A model generated the notes under the pieces. It was not told the origin of the DNA. It searched no databases and saw nothing but the letters and a program-made list of their open reading frames with translations. Both the position numbers and the translations under genes were made by a program. Positions 34,775 through 42,389 of a stretch of DNA of 64,000 nt are shown piece after piece; position 1 is the first letter of the stretch; each line of letters opens with the position of its first letter. The DNA lies in assembly GCF_023498005.1 (NCBI RefSeq), contig NZ_CP097289.1:2480001-2544000 (forward strand), given 5' to 3'. This DNA comes from Streptomyces durmitorensis. GTDB taxonomy: Bacteria > Actinomycetota > Actinomycetes > Streptomycetales > Streptomycetaceae.

Positions 34775-34839
34775 GATTGCAGAAAATTCCCACCCATGTG
34801 CCTCCAACACACGGGCTGGCGTGGCACTTTCCTGCAATC
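34775..34839. other. Second nested hairpin in the palindrome centre
   Basis: GATTGCAG pairs perfectly with CTGCAATC. Flanking AAA/TTT extend the stem, and an inner CCCATGTG pairs with CACACGGG with one mismatch. The sequence between (34649-34900) is less GC-rich than the surroundings. An 81-codon minus-strand frame (34592-34837) crosses both hairpins but is not supported as a gene. Confidence 0.65.
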
Positions 34840-34934
34840 GGCTCTGCGCCCCGCCTATGCAACCCCCTCGCAGTGCCCGGCAGCCCGCTCGGCAAGAACG
34901 GCCCCACCCCCCGACCGCCCGCGCGCCTCACCCC

Positions 34935-35430
34935 GTGACGGCCACGGGCGGAAGACCCGGTCGGCTGTCGCCTGACGAGACCGGCCCCCCTCCCCGGAAG
35001 CGGCTGCGGCCCAGGCACCCACCCGTACCGCTGACGGCCGCCCCAGGAGATCCGACCGATGGCCGCCTGACGAGACCGGCACCCCTCCCTGGAGCGATCG
35101 CCGACCGGGGGCCCGCCCCTTCTCCGCGTGACGGTCACGCCGGAAGAACCAGGCCGCAGTCGCTTGACGAGACAGCAACTCTCCCCGGAGCGGCTGCGGA
35201 CCGGGCGCCCGCCGATTCTCCGCGTGACGGTCACGCCGGAAGATCCGGCCGACGGCCGCTTGACCAAACCGGCACCCCGCCCCGGAGCGGCTGCGGACCG
35301 GGCGTCCGCCCCTTCTCCGCGTGACGGTCACGCCGGAAGATCCGGTCGGCAGCCGCTTGACGAGATCGGCACCCCCCACCGGAGCGATCGCGGACCGGGC
35401 GCCCGCCCTTCTTCCCGTGGGGGTCACCCG
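34935..35430. repeat. Right array of 96-97-bp repeats
   Basis: Six units begin at 34935, 35031, 35128, 35224, 35321 and 35417, a strikingly even period of 96-97 bp. Each has GTGACGGTCAC or a variant, then CGGAAGATCCGG-like sequence, then GCCGCTTGACGAGACCGGC. The inner units are the most diverged and the outer ones (35224, 35321) the most alike. Orientation is opposite to the left array, so the arrays face each other across the centre. Confidence 0.9.
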
Positions 35431-35681
35431 CAATGGGCCGGGCCGCACCCGGCAGCGAAAGGGTGATGGCCCGGCGGGAGTGGTCGAGAGTCCTCCCCCG
35501 TGGCCGCCCGGTCATATCGCTTCGCGCGGTGGAGGGACGGGTGTCAAGGGTGGAGCGCAGCGGAATCGGCGCAGCCGACGCGACGCAGGAGCGCCCTTTA
35601 CACCCGGCCCGGAACCGCCAACCTCAGGACAACCGGGCGGCCCCGGCAACAAGTCAAAGCCACCGGCCCAGCAACGCCCCC
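35318..35681. repeat. Right arm of the large imperfect palindrome
   Basis: Reverse complement of the left arm, almost identical over the outer 200 bases (about 35475-35681) and similar through the adjoining repeat unit. It ends 150 bp before the thiolase start. The sequence between (35682-35830) is C-rich, then becomes the thiolase promoter and leader. Confidence 0.9.
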
Positions 35682-35830
35682 GCCCCAGCCGCCCCCGCCC
35701 CCACCCGCAAGTGTGACCTTCGCCTCCCCGAGCCGGGGCTGGGCAGCCCTTGGCCGCATAGTTACCGGCAAGTAGCATGGAACCCGGAAGCGCGCCGGCA
35801 GGCGCACCCGCACCCTGGAGGAGAGCCATC

Positions 35831-37057
35831 GTGCCTCGTACCGTCAGGGACGTCGTCTTCGTTGATGGCGTCCGCACCCCGTTCGGCAAGGCGGGCCCGA
35901 AGGGCATCTACCACGAGACCCGTGCGGATGACCTCATCGTGAAGGCCATCCGGGAGCTGCTCCGCCGCAACCCGGCCCTCGACCCCGCCAAGATCGACGA
36001 GGTCGCCATCGCCGCGACCACGCAGATCGGCGACCAGGGTCTGACGCTGGGCCGCACCGCCGGCATCCTGGCGGGCCTGCCCCAGTCCGTGCCCGGGTAC
36101 TCCATCGACCGCATGTGTGCGGGCGCCCTGACCGCCGTGACGGCGACCGCGGGCTCCATCGCGTTCGGCGCGTACGACGCCGTCATCGCCGGTGGCGTCG
36201 AGCACATGGGCCGCCACCCCATGGGCGAGGGCGTCGACCCGAACCCGCGGTTCGTGAGCGAGAAGCTCGTCGACGAGTCCGCCCTCTTCATGGGCATGAC
36301 CGCCGAGAACCTGCACGACCGGTATCCCACGATCACCAAGCAGCGTGCCGACGCGTACGCCGTGCGCTCGCAGGAGAAGGCCGCCAAGGCCTACGCCAAC
36401 GGCAAGATCCAGCAGGACCTCGTGCCCGTCTCCGTACGACGGACGAACGAGGAGGCCGGTGAGACCGGCTGGGGCCTCGCCACCGCCGACGAGCCGATGC
36501 GTCCGGGGACCACCCTGGAGAGCCTCGCCGGGCTGAAGACGCCGTTCCGTACGCACGGCCGCGTCACCGCGGGCAACGCCGCGGGTCTCAACGACGGCGC
36601 CACGGCGTCGATCATCGCCTCCGAGGACTTCGCCCGCGAGCACAACCTGCCGGTCAAGATGCGGCTCGTCTCGTACTCGTTCGCTGGTGTCGAGCCCGAG
36701 GTCATGGGCTACGGCCCGATCCCGGCCACCGAGAAGGCGCTCGCCCAGGCGGGGCTCTCCATCTCCGACATCGGTCTCTTCGAGATCAATGAGGCCTTCG
36801 CCGTGCAGGTGCTCGCCTTCCTGGAGCACTACGGCATCGCGGACGACGACACCCGCGTGAACCAGTACGGCGGCGCCATCGCCTACGGCCACCCCCTCGC
36901 CTCCTCCGGCGTGCGTCTGATGACGCAGCTGGCGCGGCAGTTCGAGGAGCAGCCGGACGTCCGCTACGGCCTGACGACGATGTGCGTCGGCTTCGGCATG
37001 GGCGCCACCGTCATCTGGGAGAACCCGAACCACAAGGACGCCGGAGGCGACAAGTGA
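35831..37057 (+). CDS. fadA: Acetyl-CoA acyltransferase (thiolase)
   Basis: A 408-aa thiolase that cleaves 3-ketoacyl-CoA with CoA in beta-oxidation. The acyl-accepting cysteine is Cys96 in DRMCAGAL. The other catalytic residues are in NEAFAV, GHPLASSG and TMCVGFGMG near the C-terminus. Length is normal. The GTG start follows GGAGGAGAGCC. The next gene overlaps its stop by four bases, so the pair forms the usual FadAB complex in fatty acid degradation. Confidence 0.93.
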   Translation: MPRTVRDVVFVDGVRTPFGKAGPKGIYHETRADDLIVKAIRELLRRNPALDPAKIDEVAIAATTQIGDQGLTLGRTAGILAGLPQSVPGYSIDRMCAGALTAVTATAGSIAFGAYDAVIAGGVEHMGRHPMGEGVDPNPRFVSEKLVDESALFMGMTAENLHDRYPTITKQRADAYAVRSQEKAAKAYANGKIQQDLVPVSVRRTNEEAGETGWGLATADEPMRPGTTLESLAGLKTPFRTHGRVTAGNAAGLNDGATASIIASEDFAREHNLPVKMRLVSYSFAGVEPEVMGYGPIPATEKALAQAGLSISDIGLFEINEAFAVQVLAFLEHYGIADDDTRVNQYGGAIAYGHPLASSGVRLMTQLARQFEEQPDVRYGLTTMCVGFGMGATVIWENPNHKDAGGDK

Positions 37058-39195
37058 GCAGCTCCACCAGCTCCACCACCGAGCTTCTGAAGGGTGCAGC
37101 CGAGCTGTTTCCCGACGAGGTCGTCACGCAGGCGCACGTACGCCACCTCGACCTGCCCGCGGGCGCCGGGCGCTTCGCGCTCATCACGCTCGACAACGGC
37201 TTCGACCACACCAAGCCGACCACCTTCGGCCCTGGTTCGCTCGCGAACCTGAACGCCGCGATCGACCAGGTCGAGAAGGAGGCGGCCGAGGGCACGATCG
37301 TCGGTGTCGGTGTCACCGGCAAGCCGTTCATCTTCGCCGTCGGCGCCGACCTCAAGGGCGTCGAGATCCTGAAGCGCCACGAGGATGCCCTCGCCATCGG
37401 CAAGGGCGGGCACGAGGTCTTCAAGCGGCTCTCCACCCTCGCCGTTCCCTCCTTCGCGTACTACAACGGTGCCGCGATGGGTGGCGGTGTCGAGGTCGGT
37501 CTGCACTGCTCGTACCGCACCGTCTCCAAGGCGCTCCCGGCCTTCTCGCTGCCCGAGGTCTTCCTCGGTCTCGTACCGGGCTGGGGCGGCTGCGCGCTGC
37601 TTCCGAACCTGATCGGCGCCGACAAGGCCGTCTCGGTCATCATCGAGAACTCGCTCAACCAGAACCGCCAGCTCAAGGGCAAGCAGGTCTTCGAGCTCGG
37701 CATCGCCGACGCGCTCTTCGAAGGTGCCGACTTCCTGGAGCAGTCGCTGATCTGGACGGCCTCCGTCCTGAACGGCTCGCTCACGGTGGAGCGCCCCGAG
37801 ATCGACCGCGGCGAGGCCTGGGACGCCGCTGTGGCGCGTGGCCGCGGCATCGCGGACTCCAAGGTGCACGGCGCCGCCCCGGCCGCCTACCGCGCCCTGG
37901 AGATCATCGAGGCCGCCAAGGACGGCGACCTGCAGAAGGGCTTCGACGCCGAGGACACGGCGCTCGCCGACCTCATCATGGGCGGCGAACTGCGCAGCGG
38001 CATCTACGCGTTCAACCTCGTCCAGAAGCGCGCCAAGCGCCCGGCGGGTGCCCCGGACAAGAACCTGGCGCGCCCGGTCACCAAGGTCGGCGTCGTCGGC
38101 GCCGGTCTGATGGCCTCGCAGCTCGCGCTCCTGTTCCTGCGCCGCCTTGAGGTGCCGGTCGTGCTGACCGACATCGACCAGGCTCGTGTCGACAAGGGCG
38201 TCGGTTACGTCCACGAGGAGATCGACAAGCTCCTCCTCAAGGGCCGCGTCAACCAGGACAAGGCGAACCGTCTGAAGGGGCTCGTCTCCGGCGTGCTCGA
38301 CAAGGCCGAGGGCTTCTCCGACGCCGACTTCGTCATCGAGGCCGTCTTCGAGGAGATCGGCGTCAAGCAGCAGGTGTTCGCCGAGGTGGAGGCCGTCGCT
38401 CCGGCGCACGCGATCTTCGCCACCAACACCTCCTCGCTCTCGGTCTCCGAGATGGCGTCGAAGCTGAAGCACCCCGAGCGGGTCGTCGGCTTCCACTTCT
38501 TCAACCCCGTCGCGATCCTGCCGCTCCTTGAGATCGTGCGCGGCGAGCAGACGGACGACGCCTCGCTGGCCACGGCCTTCGGTGTCGCCAAGAAGCTGAA
38601 GAAGACCGCGGTTCTGGTGAAGGACGCCCCGGCGTTCGTCGTGAACCGCATCCTCACCCGCTTCATGGGCGAGATCCAGAACGTCATCGACGAGGGCACC
38701 CCGGTCGCCGTCGCCGAGAAGGCCGTCGAGCCGCTCGGTCTGCCGATGTCGCCGCTGGTCCTCCTTGAGCTGGTCGGTCCGGCCATCGGTCTGCACGTCT
38801 CGGAGACCCTGAACCGCGCCTTCCCGGAGCGCTTCACGGTGTCGCCGAACCTCGCCGCCGTCGTCAAGGCCGGCAAGCGCGGCTTCTACGTCTACGACTC
38901 CGGCAAGCCGGAGCTGGACCCCGAGGTCGCCGCTCTCCTCAAGCAGGGCGACGTCGTCCTGACCGAGGAGCAGACCCGCGACCGCGTCCTGGACGCGGTG
39001 GCGCAGGAGATCGGCCTGATGCTCGACGAGGGCGTCGTCGCCGAGGCGCAGGACATCGACCTGTGCCTGATCACGGGCGCCGGCTGGCCCTTCCACCTGG
39101 GCGGCGTCACGCCGTACCTGGACCGTGCCGGTGTCAGCGAGCGCGTCAACGGCAAGCGGTTCCTGGCGCCGGGCGTGGCCAGCGTTCCCGCGTAG
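37054..39195 (+). CDS. fadB: Fatty oxidation multifunctional protein (enoyl-CoA hydratase/3-hydroxyacyl-CoA dehydrogenase)
   Basis: A 713-aa bifunctional beta-oxidation enzyme. Residues about 20-215 form the enoyl-CoA hydratase/isomerase half (FIFAVGADLKGVE, NGAAMGGGVEVGLHCSYR, PEVFLGLVPGWGG). The dehydrogenase half begins near 340 with the NAD turn VGVVGAGLMASQLA and continues through FATNTSSLSVSEMA and VGFHFFNPVAILPLLEIV, whose His is catalytic. The GTG start overlaps the thiolase stop (GTGA), giving translational coupling. It is followed by a strong hairpin. Confidence 0.94.
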   Translation: MSSSTSSTTELLKGAAELFPDEVVTQAHVRHLDLPAGAGRFALITLDNGFDHTKPTTFGPGSLANLNAAIDQVEKEAAEGTIVGVGVTGKPFIFAVGADLKGVEILKRHEDALAIGKGGHEVFKRLSTLAVPSFAYYNGAAMGGGVEVGLHCSYRTVSKALPAFSLPEVFLGLVPGWGGCALLPNLIGADKAVSVIIENSLNQNRQLKGKQVFELGIADALFEGADFLEQSLIWTASVLNGSLTVERPEIDRGEAWDAAVARGRGIADSKVHGAAPAAYRALEIIEAAKDGDLQKGFDAEDTALADLIMGGELRSGIYAFNLVQKRAKRPAGAPDKNLARPVTKVGVVGAGLMASQLALLFLRRLEVPVVLTDIDQARVDKGVGYVHEEIDKLLLKGRVNQDKANRLKGLVSGVLDKAEGFSDADFVIEAVFEEIGVKQQVFAEVEAVAPAHAIFATNTSSLSVSEMASKLKHPERVVGFHFFNPVAILPLLEIVRGEQTDDASLATAFGVAKKLKKTAVLVKDAPAFVVNRILTRFMGEIQNVIDEGTPVAVAEKAVEPLGLPMSPLVLLELVGPAIGLHVSETLNRAFPERFTVSPNLAAVVKAGKRGFYVYDSGKPELDPEVAALLKQGDVVLTEEQTRDRVLDAVAQEIGLMLDEGVVAEAQDIDLCLITGAGWPFHLGGVTPYLDRAGVSERVNGKRFLAPGVASVPA

Positions 39196-39208
39196 CACCT
39201 CCGCGTAC

Positions 39209-39250
39209 GGGCGATGCCCGGCCGGCCTCAGGGCCTGCCGGGCATCGCCC
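39209..39250. terminator. Strong hairpin after fadAB
   Basis: GGGCGATGCCCGGC pairs perfectly over 14 bases with GCCGGGCATCGCCC around a 14-nt loop, followed by GTTTCGC. It is placed between fadB and a convergent gene and probably serves the fadAB transcript. Confidence 0.85.
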
Positions 39251-39277
39251 GTTTCGCACGCTTGCCGTCCAGGCCTG

Positions 39278-40351
39278 CTACACCCGCGTCCACGCGTCGA
39301 GGGCGAGCCCCGACTCCGCCTTCTGGCGCGCGACCCGCAGCGTGCCGTCGAGGCCGATGGCCGCCATGACCACGCGGTCGTGCGCGTCGAGGGCCAACGC
39401 CGGGGAGCCCAGGCAGGGTTCACCCGTCCCTGCCCACCAGACGCCCGCCTTCTCGTCCTGCGTCGGGTACGCCGCTATCACCGGGCGCCCGTCCTGGCCC
39501 CGGTGGGCGAGGACCGTGCAGTCGTGGCCCTCTATCGTCGCGCGCAGGGCCGCCATGGGGCCCGTGCCGGGGGTTCCGCCGAGGGGCCGCAGGTCCTCGT
39601 CGTCGCCGCGGTGGGCGACGACTCCCTTGCCGCGGGCGTCGGCGGCGTAGTACGTGAGGCGGTCGGGGGCGGTCTCCAGGGCCGTGCCCGAGCCGGTGGC
39701 CGGGGGCAGCGGGATGTCGTCGGTGCGCTGGAACTCGGCGCCCTGCTTGTCCTGGGTCCAGTGCAGCGTCTTGTTCTCCGCCGGGCCGAAGACCTCGATG
39801 CGGCCCGTGGAGGTGGCGACCGCCGTGATGCCGTCCAGGACCTCGCGGACCTTGAGGTCCTTCCACCCCTCCCACTTGCCGCCCTTGCCCTCGCGCCGCA
39901 GCCGCACGCTGTTCACGGCGTCCCGCACGAAGACGTGGACCGTGCCCGCCGCGTCCACCGCTGCGGTCGGGTCGCCCAGGTGCGGTGCGCGCTCGACGAG
40001 CTTGGTGTGCGGGTTGCCGAGCGAGCGCCAGTCCATGAGGGGCCGGCCCGACTGGTACTGGATCGAGTGCACGATGTCGACGGCGGTCTTCCCCTCGCCG
40101 TCGCGCACCTCCCTGCGGCCCAGGAAGTGCACGTACCCGTCGGCGCCCTGCGCCAGGGTGAGGCAGGTCAGATCGGGCGCCTCGAAGAACTCCGGTCCCG
40201 ACCAGCTGGGGCCGCCGGGCGCGCTCTCCGTCCAGCGCAGCAGTCCGCCTTCGGTCCGGGTGTACGCGGTGAGCCGGCCGTCTTGGCCGCGCAGCAGCCA
40301 GCGGGCGCTCTGAAGGGCACCGGTGCTCACGGTTCTCGACCTCGACGACAT
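39278..40351 (-). CDS. Predicted beta-propeller protein of unknown function
   Basis: A 357-aa protein made of repeated four-strand blocks with recurring Trp and Gly-Asp turns (ARWLLRGQDGRLTAYTRTEGGLLRWTE, VHFLGRR, DAAGTVHVFVRDAVNSVRL, LDAHDRVVMAAIGLDGTLRVAR), characteristic of tectonin/PLL-type or sialidase-like propellers. It has no signal peptide. It may bind carbohydrate, but no enzyme residues are visible. ATG 40351 is chosen; GTG 40378 and 40372 upstream are possible. It is divergent from the NYN gene. Confidence 0.6.
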   Translation of the reverse strand: MSSRSRTVSTGALQSARWLLRGQDGRLTAYTRTEGGLLRWTESAPGGPSWSGPEFFEAPDLTCLTLAQGADGYVHFLGRREVRDGEGKTAVDIVHSIQYQSGRPLMDWRSLGNPHTKLVERAPHLGDPTAAVDAAGTVHVFVRDAVNSVRLRREGKGGKWEGWKDLKVREVLDGITAVATSTGRIEVFGPAENKTLHWTQDKQGAEFQRTDDIPLPPATGSGTALETAPDRLTYYAADARGKGVVAHRGDDEDLRPLGGTPGTGPMAALRATIEGHDCTVLAHRGQDGRPVIAAYPTQDEKAGVWWAGTGEPCLGSPALALDAHDRVVMAAIGLDGTLRVARQKAESGLALDAWTRV

Positions 40352-40416
40352 GACTCGGTGGCACCCTTCCACGTCCACATACGCACAACGTTCGCCGATT
40401 AGTTTACGTTTGCCGG

Positions 40417-40785
40417 ATGAGAACTCTCGTCGTCGTGGACGCCGCGAACGTCGTCGGCTCCGTCCCCGACGGCTGGTGGCGCGATCGCCGCGGGGCCGCG
40501 GAGCGCCTGCGGGACTCTCTCGTCGCGTACGCGGAAGACGGCCTGCCGGAGCACCCGGGGCCGCTGGAGATCGTCCTCGTCGTCGAGGGCGCGGCGCGCG
40601 GCGTGGAATCGGTGCCCGGCGTACGCGTCGAGAGCGCGCCCGGCAGCGGCGACGACCTCATCGCGGAGCTGGCCGCGCAGGCCGCGGGCCGCCCCTGCCT
40701 GGTCGTCACGGCCGACCGTGAACTGCGGCACAGGGTGGGCGAGTCGGGGGCCCGGTGCGCGGGCCCCCGTACGGTTCGCCCCTAG
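40417..40785 (+). CDS. NYN/PIN-like domain protein
   Basis: A 122-aa protein of the NYN (PIN-like) RNase fold. It starts with TLVVVDAANVVGSVPDGWWRDRRGA, giving the first Asp and the conserved Asn, and ends with PCLVVTADRELRHRVGESGA with the second Asp pair; GSGDDLIAEL holds another acidic cluster. Probably a small magnesium-dependent nuclease. The ATG has no ribosome site and AT-rich DNA precedes it, so translation could be leaderless. It converges with the NlpC/P60 gene. Confidence 0.75.
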   Translation: MRTLVVVDAANVVGSVPDGWWRDRRGAAERLRDSLVAYAEDGLPEHPGPLEIVLVVEGAARGVESVPGVRVESAPGSGDDLIAELAAQAAGRPCLVVTADRELRHRVGESGARCAGPRTVRP

Positions 40786-40817
40786 GACGGCCAGGTCTGC
40801 CTCTGGGGCCGTCCTAG
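40782..40817. terminator. Bidirectional hairpin between convergent genes
   Basis: CTAGGACGGCC pairs perfectly with GGCCGTCCTAG over 11 bases around a 14-nt loop. It overlaps the last bases of both the NYN gene and the NlpC/P60 gene, so it probably ends both transcripts. Confidence 0.8.
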
Positions 40818-41890
40818 AGCCGCTTCGCGCTGCGCAGGGTGGAGGCGTAGTAGCCGTTGCCGTCGAGGCGCGACGTGCCGCCCTTGTCGCCGATCGTCGG
40901 ACCGTTGACCTCTTCTCGGCTCGAGATGAAGAGCTTGTGTCCGTCGGCGTCGTGGCCGAGGAAGATCCCCACGTGGTCCATGCGCTGCTTGGTGCGGGCG
41001 TCCAGCTTGAAGAAGACCAGGTCGCCGGGTTGGACGACGTCGATGGACTTGGGGCGGTCCGCCGAGCCGACGCCCTTGAGCTTGATGACGTCCGTGCCGG
41101 CCTTGCCGCGCGCCATGCCGTTGGCGGTGCGGGGCAGGCCGTCGCCCGACTGGTCGTTGGCCATCAGGGGGTAGCGGGCGCGGTAGCCGAAGACCGTGCG
41201 GATGAATCCGGAGCAGTCCATGGAGCGGGCCCGCTTCGTCTCCGGCTGGATGGTGGTGCCGTTGCGGAACGTGTACGGGATGCCGAGGTAGTCGAAGAAG
41301 TCCGACTGTTCGAGGCGCAGGTCGTTGCCCGCGCTGCCGTCGGGGTTGATCGGGCCGAAGTCGGCGTCGCCCGCGTAGGAGATGCCCTCGTCGTCCTTCT
41401 TGACCGGCGCCCCCTCCACGTACTGGAACGCCATCGCGAAGATGTCGTCCTCTTCGCTGCCGGAGAACTCCTTGTACCAGTCCTTGAACCACTTCTCCTT
41501 CTCGGCGCCCTCGCGCCACGTCTCGGGCATGAGCCGTACCCAGTCGTTCGTCACGACGCGGGACTTGGTGTTCGCGGGCTCGGTGAACGTACGGCTCGGT
41601 CCTGTCAGCGTCGCGCTGCGGGCGCCGTCCGTGAAGGTCGCGACGACCTTGCCGCTCTCGGTGCGCAGGACGGAGCGGTCGGGGTTCTTCAGGCGCTCCC
41701 ACTTCTGCTTCCCGCTCCCCGGCTGACCGTTGCTGTTCTGCAGGCCCCCGGGGGTGTCGGTGACGGCCTGCACCTTGGGGGCCTTGGCCTCTTCGTCCTT
41801 GCGCAGTTCCACGGTCAGGTACGCGCTGCCCGCGAGGAGGGCGAGAACGGTCGCCGCGTGCAGGACGGGACGCTTCTTCTTGGGCGGCAT
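40814..41890 (-). CDS. NlpC/P60 cell-wall or polyglutamate hydrolase
   Basis: A 358-aa exported protein with an N-terminal signal anchor (about residues 9-25) after a KKKR cluster. The C-terminal half is an NlpC/P60 cysteine peptidase with Cys226 in MDCSGF and His306 in MDHVGIFLG. The middle region (about 65-205) is specific to this group. The gene lies directly behind CapB and CapC genes. In Bacillus an NlpC/P60 enzyme (PgdS) next to pgsBCA cuts poly-gamma-glutamate, so release or trimming of that polymer is the likely role, with peptidoglycan as the alternative. Confidence 0.82.
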   Translation of the reverse strand: MPPKKKRPVLHAATVLALLAGSAYLTVELRKDEEAKAPKVQAVTDTPGGLQNSNGQPGSGKQKWERLKNPDRSVLRTESGKVVATFTDGARSATLTGPSRTFTEPANTKSRVVTNDWVRLMPETWREGAEKEKWFKDWYKEFSGSEEDDIFAMAFQYVEGAPVKKDDEGISYAGDADFGPINPDGSAGNDLRLEQSDFFDYLGIPYTFRNGTTIQPETKRARSMDCSGFIRTVFGYRARYPLMANDQSGDGLPRTANGMARGKAGTDVIKLKGVGSADRPKSIDVVQPGDLVFFKLDARTKQRMDHVGIFLGHDADGHKLFISSREEVNGPTIGDKGGTSRLDGNGYYASTLRSAKRL

Positions 41891-41906
41891 GAATGACTCC
41901 TGGGAA

Positions 41907-42389
41907 TCAGGCGGACGGCATGAAGCCGAGGAGAATCCCGGCAGTGAGGACGACGTAGGCCATGAGCGTCACCGAGCCGGTGGCGAGCAGGGTGGGGCCC
42001 TTGGGCTGGCGCACCAGCTGGTAGGCGATCAGGCCGGGGACGATGAAGCCGAGGGTCTGGTTCGCGTACATGAGCGGGAACTCGATGGACAGCACGATCA
42101 TCACGGTCGCCTGGAGGGTGACGCCGAGCAGCACGACCGCGGCGAAGAGGCGCTTGCCGTACAGGATCACGAACTTCTGCATCAGCAGGGTGCCGACGTA
42201 GGTCAGCACGGTCACGCCGAGCACCATGGCCGCGCGCTGCAGATCCTCGACGAGGGTCAGGGCGAGCCAGCCCGGGGTGATCATGCCGCCGGGCGAGAGG
42301 TTGGTCGTCAGATAGCAGACCAGGGAGAACAGCAACCCGAGCGCGATACCGACCGCGGCGATCTCGGGGGTGAGGACGGAGGGAATCAA
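41907..42389 (-). CDS. capC: Poly-gamma-glutamate biosynthesis membrane protein CapC/PgsC
   Basis: A 160-aa integral membrane protein with about five helices. It starts MIPSVLTPEIAAVGIALGLLFSLVCYLTTNLSPGGMITPGWLAL, where NLSPGG-IxPG-L is the CapC/PgsC signature. It works with CapB in polymerising and exporting poly-gamma-glutamate. The TTG start is supported by AGGAGAG five bases upstream and by a TTGA overlap with the capB stop, implying translational coupling. Length is close to the 150 residues of known PgsC. Confidence 0.88.
   Translation of the reverse strand: MIPSVLTPEIAAVGIALGLLFSLVCYLTTNLSPGGMITPGWLALTLVEDLQRAAMVLGVTVLTYVGTLLMQKFVILYGKRLFAAVVLLGVTLQATVMIVLSIEFPLMYANQTLGFIVPGLIAYQLVRQPKGPTLLATGSVTLMAYVVLTAGILLGFMPSA

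Noticed and set aside
34592..34837. An 81-codon minus-strand frame in the centre of the large palindrome
   Set aside because: It runs across two hairpins, has no ribosome site and no family I recognise. It is kept only as a low-probability alternative to structured non-coding DNA.
34248..35267. A 339-codon minus-strand frame with repeated SGVTVTRR motifs
   Set aside because: The peptide repeats only reflect the 97-bp DNA repeats, and orientation changes at the centre break the pattern. No start signal was found.
34154..35430. Considered as a CRISPR array
   Set aside because: Units are about 97 bp, diverged along their whole length, with no short identical repeats separated by unique spacers, and no cas genes nearby.
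36964..39423. A minus-strand open frame of 819 codons
   Set aside because: It is fully antisense to fadA/fadB with Asp/Arg-rich shadow composition and no recognisable family.
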